Shown here piece by piece: positions 25,614 through 35,309 of a DNA stretch of 64,000 nt. The position numbers and the translations under genes were made by a program. Numbering within the stretch: position 1 is the stretch's first letter; each line of letters begins with the position of its first letter. Under the pieces are notes generated by a model, which made no database searches, was not told where the DNA came from, and saw nothing but the letters and a program-made list of their open reading frames with translations. Origin of the DNA: Rhizobium subbaraonis (GTDB lineage Bacteria; Pseudomonadota; Alphaproteobacteria; Rhizobiales; Rhizobiaceae); NCBI RefSeq assembly GCF_900220975.1, contig NZ_OBQD01000006.1, forward strand, positions 305,351-369,350, written 5' to 3'.

Positions 25614-26531
25614 ATGGCTAGCGCCATGATCTCCGCTTCCGACCTCGACGCCGCCGAACTGGCCGCCCTGCTCGCGTTCCACGCCGATGCCGGCGTCGAA
25701 TGGCTGCTGGAAGAACAGCCGATGGACCGGTTTGCCGAGTTCGAGGCGATGCGGGCCGCGCATGCGGCAAGGCAGGGGGCGGCAAGCGCCTCCTCGCCCC
25801 GGCAGGCCGAGGACACGCAGGCACGAACCGGCAGCGGGCCCGCGCGCACGACGACGCGCCCCCCCCAGCGCGATGCAGCCCCCGCTCCTTCCGTCGCCAT
25901 TCCTGACGGACAAGCCGTCGCCGATGCCGCCTTTGTGGCGTCGAGCGCGCGCACTCTTGCGGAGTTGCGGACGGCCATGGAGGGATTTGGCGGCTGCAAT
26001 CTGAAAAACAGTGCGCGCGGCCTGGTCTTTGCGGAAGGAAATGCGAGCCCCTCCGTCATGGTGATCGGCCCCATGCCGAATGCCGACGACGACCGAGAAG
26101 GCCTTCCCTTCTCAGGACGGCAGGGCGCGATGCTGGATCGCATGCTGGCGGGCATCGGCCTCAGCCGCGCCGACGTCCTGCTTTCGAACGTCATCCCATG
26201 GCGTCCGCCGGGAAACCGGGTGCCATCGAGCGCGGAAAGCGACATCTGCCGGCCCTTCATCGAGAGGCAGATCGCGCTGGCGGAGCCGAATCACCTGCTG
26301 CTGCTCGGCAATTTCGCGGCGCGATTCTTCTTCGGGGGTGCCCAGACGATCCATCAGTTGCGTGGAGAATGGCGGGAAATCGAGATTGCGGGCCGGAAAA
26401 TAGCGGCACTTGCAACACTTCATCCCCAGGATCTCGCCGCAGCGCCGGTCAGCAAGCGACTTGCCTGGCAGGACTTGCTGGCGTTTCGCGCCCGGATCAC
26501 CGCGGACAATGCGCCGATGGCGCAAGGTTAA
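25614..26531 (+). CDS. uracil-DNA glycosylase superfamily protein (family 4-like, divergent)
   Basis: A 305-residue protein with a low-complexity Ala/Pro-rich N-terminus (residues ~40-105) and a UDG domain from about residue 120. The water-activating GEAPG loop of family 4 reads GPMPNADDDREGLPFSGRQG, LSNVIPWRPPGNR follows, and the HP motif reads LHPQDL. GGCNLKNSA keeps only one Cys where family 4 has a CxxC pair, so the 4Fe-4S cluster is probably absent or altered. It may process a different base lesion or be inactive. AAGGG 7 bases before ATG 25614 supports the start. Confidence 0.78.
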   Translation: MASAMISASDLDAAELAALLAFHADAGVEWLLEEQPMDRFAEFEAMRAAHAARQGAASASSPRQAEDTQARTGSGPARTTTRPPQRDAAPAPSVAIPDGQAVADAAFVASSARTLAELRTAMEGFGGCNLKNSARGLVFAEGNASPSVMVIGPMPNADDDREGLPFSGRQGAMLDRMLAGIGLSRADVLLSNVIPWRPPGNRVPSSAESDICRPFIERQIALAEPNHLLLLGNFAARFFFGGAQTIHQLRGEWREIEIAGRKIAALATLHPQDLAAAPVSKRLAWQDLLAFRARITADNAPMAQG

Positions 26532-26728
26532 ACCTTTATATTTCAAGGATTTAATTGCCAACACCCACCGCGCCGGGTGTGAGCCTGAGCGCGATTTGCC
26601 GCTATTATGAACAAAATATTACCGAAGCCATGTCAAATACGCATATCAGGCGGTCGCAATGTCGCATTGCAAATCAAATGCTGCGCTGCAATATTAGCAA
26701 GCGGGAGGACAGATTAAGGAACGAGATC

Positions 26729-26905
26729 ATGACCGCCCGCCTTCGCCCCATCCATTCCAGCTTCGAGACGCTGCGCTACGCCGGCTTCCGTCGGGCTAGT
26801 GGTTTCGGCGGCACGCGCGCCCCGGCCAACGAGCAGATGACCGCCGCTGGCTACGCTCGCATCAACCGCCCGGCCAATATCTACGCCGAATTCGTACAGC
26901 GTTGA
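26729..26905 (+). CDS. small basic hypothetical protein
   Basis: A 58-residue protein rich in Arg and Ala. AAGGA 8 bases before ATG 26729 and a clear rho-independent terminator at 27008-27030 support a real gene. I recognise no domain. It is predicted soluble and cytoplasmic. Confidence 0.55.
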   Translation: MTARLRPIHSSFETLRYAGFRRASGFGGTRAPANEQMTAAGYARINRPANIYAEFVQR

Positions 26906-26917
26906 TCGCCTGCTCCG

Positions 26918-26953
26918 GCATGCAGACCCTTGCGTGCATGCAGACCATTGCGT
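26918..26953. repeat. tandem pair of 18-bp repeats
   Basis: GCATGCAGACCCTTGCGT (26918-26935) is followed directly by a second copy with one substitution (26936-26953). It lies in the 3' untranslated region of the small gene and looks like a recent local duplication. Confidence 0.75.
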
Positions 26954-27007
26954 GCCGGATCACTGAACGGCTCTTGCCGGCGCATTCACTTTCACGAAAG
27001 AAGCCGC

Positions 27008-27030
27008 GGAGCGCCCCCAGCGCTCCTTTT
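27008..27030 (+). terminator. rho-independent terminator
   Basis: GGAGCGC (27008-27014), loop CCCCA, GCGCTCC (27020-27026), then TTTT. It would end transcription of the 58-residue gene at 26729-26905. Confidence 0.75.
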
Positions 27031-27094
27031 GTCGTTTTGCCTTTTCGCCCGAATGCGGTTCCCGCATTCTGGAGATAGGCTTGAGGAGAAGAGA

Positions 27095-27238
27095 ATGGGA
27101 CGCATACGCAAGCTGATCGCCGACCTGCACGACATCCGCACCGCGGTCAACGCCGCCCGCGAGTACAACGTGCTTGCAACGCTTCCGCGCAACGCCATGC
27201 AGCGCCAGGATCAGCTGAAGGCTCTCATGCCGAATTGA
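27095..27238 (+). CDS. very small helical hypothetical protein
   Basis: A 47-residue protein (MGRIRKLIADLHDIRTAV...), predicted mostly helical and basic at the N-terminus. A strong ribosome site GAGGAGAAGAG directly precedes ATG 27095. No family is recognised. It follows a terminator, so it has its own promoter, and precedes an MFS gene by 180 bp. Confidence 0.5.
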   Translation: MGRIRKLIADLHDIRTAVNAAREYNVLATLPRNAMQRQDQLKALMPN

Positions 27239-27420
27239 GCTGGCAGAAGCCTCCAGTCGGCCACGGCAAGCCGCTGCAGTTTCGCGACGTCAAGGCACCG
27301 CCGCTGCGGTTCTTTGCGGCAGGCGTTGTCGCGCTGGACAGCGCGCGAGGAGTTCTTTAGAGGCACACTCCTCCTGTCCGCGTCACCACTGAGGCGCATT
27401 TCTCCTTTCCGGATTTCCCG

Positions 27421-28707
27421 ATGCTCGCGAGCCTCGTCCCGTTCCTGAGCCTGCTGATCTCCACGCTGCTGATGATGGTGGCGTTCGGTCTGCAGAGCTA
27501 CGTCGTTCCCGTGCGCGCCGTTGCCGAAGGCTGGTCGACGCAGACGATCACCTGGATTGCGACCGGCTATACGCTCGGCTTCACGTCCTCGTGCATCGTC
27601 ACGCCGAAATTCATTCTCGCCGTCGGGCATGTGCGCGTCTTCGTGGCACTGATCACGTTGCTTTCCATTGCCATCCTGCTCTGCTCGCTCATGGTCGACT
27701 GGCGCGCCTGGATCGTCTTCAGGACGATATCGGGCTTTGCCATCGCCGGCAGCTATCTGATCATCGAGAGCTGGCTGAACGAGCGGGTGACGAACGAGAA
27801 TCGCGCCAGCGTGTTTTCCCTCTACGTCATGATCACGATGGTCGGCAGCGTGGCCGGCCAGTACCTGGTGCCGCTTGGAGATCCGACCAACACGACGCTG
27901 TTCATTCTCTGCGCCATCATCTTCTCGGTGTCGCTGCTGCCGACCGCGCTGACCTCCTCGCCGCTGCCCGCGCCGCCGACACAGGCACGCTTCAACGTGC
28001 TCAAGCTTTACCGCCGTTCGCCGGTTGCCGTCGTCGGCGCCTTTCTGGCCGGGGCGCTGTCGGGCGCCTGGCTGAACCTCGGCGGCGTCTTCACCCAGCG
28101 GATCGGGCTTTCGACGGCGCAGGGGGCCACCCTGCTCGCCGCCCTCCTCGTCGGCAGCACGCTCGCCCAGATCCCGATCGGTCGCGCCTCGGACCGCATG
28201 GACCGGCGCCTCGTGATGGTCGCCTGCGGCATCGTCGGCGTCGCTGCCAGCCTCGCCATGATCGCCGTACAGGGCGGCCCGCCGACGCTGCTCTATGTTG
28301 TTGCGGCGCTCGTCGGCAGTGTGCTGTTTCCGATCTACGCGCTCAACGTCGCTCATGCGAACGACCTCGCCCAGCCGGACGAATATGTCGAAGTGTCCTC
28401 GGGGATGATGATCGTCTACGGCATGGGCACGATCTCCGGGCCGCTGGTGGCGGGCCCGGTGATGGACCGTTTCGGCCCGACGGCGCTGTTTGCCGTCTTC
28501 ACGCTCTACTTCGCCATCTACGGCGGCTATGCCGCCTGGCGCATCGCCCGCCGCGACGCGGCAAGCGGCATGGTGGCGAAGACCGACTACCAGGCGATGC
28601 CGGTGCAGCCACTCGGCGCGGAAGCGTCTGCCGCAGCGCTGCAGGGAGAAAGCTCCGACGAGCCCCTGATCGCCGACACCACCACGCCGCAATGGACGAA
28701 GCCCTGA
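27421..28707 (+). CDS. MFS transporter, YcaD-like
   Basis: A 428-residue protein with 12 predicted helices. GYTLGFTSSCIVTPKFI, FAIAGSYLIIESWLNERVTNENRAS after helix 4 and IGRASDRMDRRLVM in the central loop match the YcaD-type MFS group. It has a ~50-residue polar C-terminal tail. The substrate is unknown. No clear ribosome site precedes ATG 27421, which is nevertheless at the edge of the first helix. Confidence 0.83.
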   Translation: MLASLVPFLSLLISTLLMMVAFGLQSYVVPVRAVAEGWSTQTITWIATGYTLGFTSSCIVTPKFILAVGHVRVFVALITLLSIAILLCSLMVDWRAWIVFRTISGFAIAGSYLIIESWLNERVTNENRASVFSLYVMITMVGSVAGQYLVPLGDPTNTTLFILCAIIFSVSLLPTALTSSPLPAPPTQARFNVLKLYRRSPVAVVGAFLAGALSGAWLNLGGVFTQRIGLSTAQGATLLAALLVGSTLAQIPIGRASDRMDRRLVMVACGIVGVAASLAMIAVQGGPPTLLYVVAALVGSVLFPIYALNVAHANDLAQPDEYVEVSSGMMIVYGMGTISGPLVAGPVMDRFGPTALFAVFTLYFAIYGGYAAWRIARRDAASGMVAKTDYQAMPVQPLGAEASAAALQGESSDEPLIADTTTPQWTKP

Positions 28708-28740
28708 CAGCGGCTTGCGTTTGCGGAAATCCCGCAGGCT

Positions 28741-29679
28741 TCATCCATGTGGGGTCATGTGCCTGCGGGCGGCCTTCCGGCGCAGGCCAAGCCTGTGCTC
28801 GCGGACAATGATGAAAATGCCGGCGCAGATGACGATCAGCGTGCCGACGAGCATCGCAAGCGTCGGCACATCGCCAAACAGCACATAGCCGAAGCCGAGG
28901 CCGAGCACGATCGAGGTGTACTCGAACGGGGCGATGGTCGAGACGTCGGCATAACGGTAGCTCGCCGTCAGCAGGATCTGCGCCACCCCGCCGCAAAAAC
29001 CCGCAAGCGCCAGAAGCAGCAGCGCCCTGCTGTCGAGATCCGCCCAGCCGAGCGGCAGGGTGGCAAGCGAAAAGACCGATGCCGAGAGCGAGAAGTAGAG
29101 AACGATCGTCGGCGTCTTTTCCGTCTGGATCAGCTTGCGCACCAGCACCATCGCGACGGCGCCAAGGGTTGCTGAGACGAGAACGGCTGCAGCGCCCAAG
29201 GCCTCCGCCGTGCCGATGCCGCCCGCATCGAGGAGCGTCAAACGTGGCCAGGTGATGATGGTGACGCCGATCAGCCCGATGAGAACCGCCGACCAACGGT
29301 AAAGCCCCACCGTTTCCTTCAGGAACAGGGCTGCGATCATGACCGCGATCAGCGGCATCGCATATCCGATGGCAATCGCTTCGGGCAGCGGCAGATGGAT
29401 CAGGCCATAAAAGCCGAAGCTCATGGCCAGGATGCCGACGAAGCCGCGGGCCAGATGCCCGGTCACGTCCTTGGTGCGGAAGGAATGGATCAGTTCGCCT
29501 CGAAAGGCGAGATAGGCCATGATCGGCAGCATGGCGAAGGCCGAGCGATAGAAGGTGATCTGGCCGGTCGGAATGTCCTTGCCCGCCGCCTTGATCAGCG
29601 TGGACATGCAGACGAAGATCACGACGGAGGAGACCTTGAGGAAGATCGCCTTCATCGGCTGCTGTTGGTCGAACTCCAT
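28741..29679 (-). CDS. DMT superfamily transporter (EamA domains)
   Basis: A ~312-residue protein with ten membrane helices arranged as two EamA repeats; the first holds FYRSAFAMLP and EAIAIGYAMPL, the second ASYRYADVSTIAPFEYTSIVLGL. The family exports metabolites or amino acids. ATG 29679 (MEFDQQQ) is the first start near the first helix; ATG 29655 is also possible and the frame is open 20 codons upstream. It converges with the YcaD-like MFS gene. Confidence 0.83.
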   Translation of the reverse strand: MEFDQQQPMKAIFLKVSSVVIFVCMSTLIKAAGKDIPTGQITFYRSAFAMLPIMAYLAFRGELIHSFRTKDVTGHLARGFVGILAMSFGFYGLIHLPLPEAIAIGYAMPLIAVMIAALFLKETVGLYRWSAVLIGLIGVTIITWPRLTLLDAGGIGTAEALGAAAVLVSATLGAVAMVLVRKLIQTEKTPTIVLYFSLSASVFSLATLPLGWADLDSRALLLLALAGFCGGVAQILLTASYRYADVSTIAPFEYTSIVLGLGFGYVLFGDVPTLAMLVGTLIVICAGIFIIVREHRLGLRRKAARRHMTPHG

Positions 29680-29999
29680 GGGAGAACAGTCTCTTATTCG
29701 CAGCCCGCGCAGGAGCCGGTGACGCGGAGCGTCATTCAAATATTCAATCGGCTAGACAATAACGGGGTTTTGCCCGATGCGGGGATGAATTTTGGTGATG
29801 CCGGCGAAAAGGTTTTGATGGGCGCCGTTCAACCTGCGGCCGCACTGCCTCCAAAGAAATCGTTGGAGGGTGCAAGACGGCAATGAGATGTTAAGCCGGA
29901 TTGCATAGAAGGAATTCAGCCGAAGACCAATCCGTCCTTTCGCCCTTCGTCCCGATGCTCTAAATCAGGACAAGCTGAAGGACACGAGCAGGACATACC
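29680..29999. other. divergent intergenic region, DMT gene / pepN
   Basis: A 320-bp gap between two divergent genes that must carry both promoters. It is less GC-rich than the genes. No recognisable operator, RNA or small gene was found in it. Confidence 0.5.
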
Positions 30000-32648
30000 A
30001 TGCGCACTGAGAGCGGCCGGATCATCAATCTGGCAGACTACCGTCCGACTGACTTCGTACTCGAGCGTGTCGACCTCACATTCGAACTTGATCCGACGGA
30101 AACGAAGTGCACATCACGCATGTTGTTCCACCGACGCGAAGGGGCAGCAACGGACGCCCCGCTCGTCCTGGATGGCGACGAACTGAACATGACCGGCCTG
30201 CTCTACGACGGCATGCCGATGGAAGCCGAAAGGTTCACGGAAGAAGACGACGTGCTGACGATCCGCGAACTTCCCGAAACGGGATCGTTCGAGATCACGG
30301 TCGACACGGTGATCAATCCCGAAGCGAACACCCAGCTGATGGGTCTCTACCGGACCAACGGCATCTACTGCACCCAGTGCGAGGCCGAAGGGTTCCGCCG
30401 GATCACGTACTTCTACGACCGGCCCGACGTGCTCTGCGTCTACACCGTCAACATCATCGCCGACAAGGAAAGCTGCCCACTGCTGCTATCGAACGGCAAT
30501 TTCCTGGGTGGGGCCGGCTATGGCGAGGGCAAGCACTTCGCCGCCTGGTTCGACCCGCACCCGAAGCCGAGCTATCTCTTTGCGCTGGTGGCCGGCGACC
30601 TCGGCGTCGTCGAGGATAGCTTCACCACCATGTCCGGTCGCGAAGTCGTGCTCAAGATCTATGTTGAGCACGGCAAGGAACCGCGCGCGGCCTATGCGAT
30701 GGATGCGTTGAAACGCTCGATGAAGTGGGACGAGGATGTCTTCGGTCGCGAATACGATCTCGACATCTTCATGATCGTCGCGGTCTCCGACTTCAACATG
30801 GGGGCGATGGAGAACAAGGGGCTCAACGTCTTCAACGACAAGTACGTGCTGGCCGACCCAGACACGGCGACCGACGCGGACTACGCCAACATCGAGGCGA
30901 TCATCGCCCACGAATACTTCCACAACTGGACCGGCAACCGCATCACCTGCCGCGACTGGTTCCAGCTGTGCCTGAAGGAAGGGCTGACGGTTTATCGCGA
31001 CCACGAGTTTTCGGCCGACCAGCGCTCGCGCGCCGTCAAGCGCATCGCCGAGGTGCGGCATCTGAAATCCGAACAGTTCCCCGAGGATGCCGGCCCCCTC
31101 GCCCATCCGGTGCGCCCGACGAAGTATCGGGAAATCAACAATTTCTATACGACGACCGTCTATGAGAAGGGCTCCGAGGTCACGCGCATGATCGCGACCA
31201 TTCTCGGCGCCGAGCTCTTCAAGCAGGGCATGGATCTCTATTTCGAGCGTCATGACGGCGATGCCGCGACGATCGAAGATTTCGTCAAGTGCTTCGAGGA
31301 TGCGAGCGGCCGCGATCTGTCGCAGTTCTCTCTATGGTATCATCAGGCCGGCACGCCGCTGGTCACCGTCTCGAGCGCCTTCGACCAGGCGAAGGGCGTG
31401 TTCACCCTGTCCTTCGAGCAGATGGTTCCGCCCACGCCCGGCCAGTCGGCCAAGGAGCCCATGCACATTCCGCTGCGTTTCGGCCTGCTGCTCGCCGACG
31501 GCACGGAGGCGCAGCCGAGGGCCATCGAGGGGGCGGAGGTCACCGGCGACGTCCTGCACCTGACCAAGCGCCAGCAGACGGTCACATTCTCTGGCATTCC
31601 GACGCGGCCGGTGGTCACGCTCAACCGTGGTTTCTCCGCGCCGATCAACCTGCATTTCGAACAGCCCCTCGCAGACCTGGCGCACGTCGCCCGGCACGAC
31701 AGCGACTTTTTCGCACGCTGGCAGGCACTAAACGACATCGCGCTGCCGAACCTCGTCGAAGCCGCCCGCGGCGCCCGTAACGCCGGTGAAATCGCCGTCG
31801 ATCCGCTTCTGGCCGACACGCTCATCGCCGTTGCCGGCGACGAAACGCTCGAGCCCGCCTTCCGCGCGCAGATTCTCGCGCTGCCGAGCGAAGCCGACGT
31901 CGCCCGGGAACATGGCGGCAACAACGACCCGGATGCGATCCGCGCCGGCCGCGAGGCTGTCCTGGAGGTCGTCGCACACAAGGGAGCGGAACTCTTCGCA
32001 GCGCTCTTCGACCGCAACCACACCAGGGGTGGTTTCACGCCGGATGCGGCCAGCGCTGGAAAGCGCGCGCTTCGCAATGCCGCTCTCGGCTATCTCGCCA
32101 TTGCCGAGGGCCGGCCCGATCGCGCGGCGAAGGCCTTCGAGACCGCCGACAACATGACCGACCTGAGCGCGGCCCTCACCGTGCTCGCCCATCGCTTCCC
32201 GGATGCGCCGCAGACGGCAGAAGCACTGGAGGCGTTCCGGGCACGCTTTGCCGACAATGCACTGGTCATCGACAAGTGGTTCTCCATCCAGTCGACCATT
32301 CCCGGCTACGGCGCGCTGGATCGGGTCAGGGCGCTCATGGAGAGCCCGCTCTTCAACAGGTCGAACCCGAACCGCGTACGCGCGCTCGTCGGCACCTTCG
32401 CCTTCTCCAATCCGACCGGCTTCAACCGCGCCGATGGCGCGGGTTACCGCTTCCTCGCCGAGCAGATCCTCGAGATCGATCCGAAGAACCCACAGCTTGC
32501 CGCCCGTATTCTCACTTCGATGCGCTCCTGGCGGGCGCTCGAAGACGTGCGCTCCGACCATGCGCGCAATGCACTGCGCACGATCGCTGCCGGGGAGAAG
32601 CTTTCTTCGGACGTGTCGGACATCGTGGAACGCATGCTGAAGGCATAA
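30000..32648 (+). CDS. pepN: aminopeptidase N
   Basis: An 882-residue M1 metallopeptidase, close to E. coli PepN in size. The exopeptidase motif GAMENKGLN is near residue 267, the zinc site HEYFHNWTGNR near residue 304 (HEXXH), with the third ligand Glu in LKEGLTVYRD ~20 residues later. The DUF3458 immunoglobulin-like and C-terminal helical domains follow. It removes N-terminal residues from cytoplasmic peptides. AGGA 8 bases before ATG 30000 fits. Confidence 0.96.
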   Translation: MRTESGRIINLADYRPTDFVLERVDLTFELDPTETKCTSRMLFHRREGAATDAPLVLDGDELNMTGLLYDGMPMEAERFTEEDDVLTIRELPETGSFEITVDTVINPEANTQLMGLYRTNGIYCTQCEAEGFRRITYFYDRPDVLCVYTVNIIADKESCPLLLSNGNFLGGAGYGEGKHFAAWFDPHPKPSYLFALVAGDLGVVEDSFTTMSGREVVLKIYVEHGKEPRAAYAMDALKRSMKWDEDVFGREYDLDIFMIVAVSDFNMGAMENKGLNVFNDKYVLADPDTATDADYANIEAIIAHEYFHNWTGNRITCRDWFQLCLKEGLTVYRDHEFSADQRSRAVKRIAEVRHLKSEQFPEDAGPLAHPVRPTKYREINNFYTTTVYEKGSEVTRMIATILGAELFKQGMDLYFERHDGDAATIEDFVKCFEDASGRDLSQFSLWYHQAGTPLVTVSSAFDQAKGVFTLSFEQMVPPTPGQSAKEPMHIPLRFGLLLADGTEAQPRAIEGAEVTGDVLHLTKRQQTVTFSGIPTRPVVTLNRGFSAPINLHFEQPLADLAHVARHDSDFFARWQALNDIALPNLVEAARGARNAGEIAVDPLLADTLIAVAGDETLEPAFRAQILALPSEADVAREHGGNNDPDAIRAGREAVLEVVAHKGAELFAALFDRNHTRGGFTPDAASAGKRALRNAALGYLAIAEGRPDRAAKAFETADNMTDLSAALTVLAHRFPDAPQTAEALEAFRARFADNALVIDKWFSIQSTIPGYGALDRVRALMESPLFNRSNPNRVRALVGTFAFSNPTGFNRADGAGYRFLAEQILEIDPKNPQLAARILTSMRSWRALEDVRSDHARNALRTIAAGEKLSSDVSDIVERMLKA

Positions 32649-32819
32649 GCGCTGCGGCCCTTCCTTCCGATGTTCTGATCAGGGTTGTTGCCGGCCGGGA
32701 CCTGTTCCGGCCGGGCAGCGCTCCGGCAACACCTCTCCTCCCTGCCCGCTGACAACGCCGACGCCGCGCGGTGCGCCGCCTTCCACCGGCAAGTGCGAAT
32801 TTCCACCCGCAAGAAATGG

Positions 32820-32834
32820 TTAACAGAGTTTTAC
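32820..32834 (+). promoter_or_regulatory. CtrA-like box upstream of the PleC-like kinase gene
   Basis: TTAA-N7-TTAC, one base off the CtrA consensus TTAA-N7-TTAA, lies 95 bp before the kinase start. CtrA is the cell-cycle regulator downstream of the PleC/DivK pathway, so feedback control is plausible. A single near-match by chance is also possible. Confidence 0.3.
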
Positions 32835-32929
32835 CGTTTCCTCTGGACAAGGCGAATCGCGAATGATTCATTAGCTTAGATTCGGATGAGCGGCATTTCC
32901 GAATCACCAGAAGAAACAGGGTATTGGAC

Positions 32930-35268
<2,339 letters not shown>

Positions 35269-35278
<10 letters not shown>

Positions 35279-35309
35279 GATCACCCGAAACCGCAGCTTT
35301 CAGGCGGTG
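35269..35309. terminator. shared hairpin spanning the stop codons of pleC and glnE
   Basis: CACCGCCTGA (35269-35278) and TCAGGCGGTG (35300-35309) are a perfect 10-bp inverted repeat with a 21-base loop. Each arm contains the stop codon of one of the two convergent genes. Confidence 0.5.

Noticed and set aside
26918..26953. CRISPR or regulatory repeat array
   Set aside because: Only two directly adjacent copies without spacers; a simple tandem duplication.
27211..28692. Open frame of 493 codons on the minus strand
   Set aside because: Antisense of the YcaD-like MFS gene; composition is Arg/Glu/His-rich with no domain.
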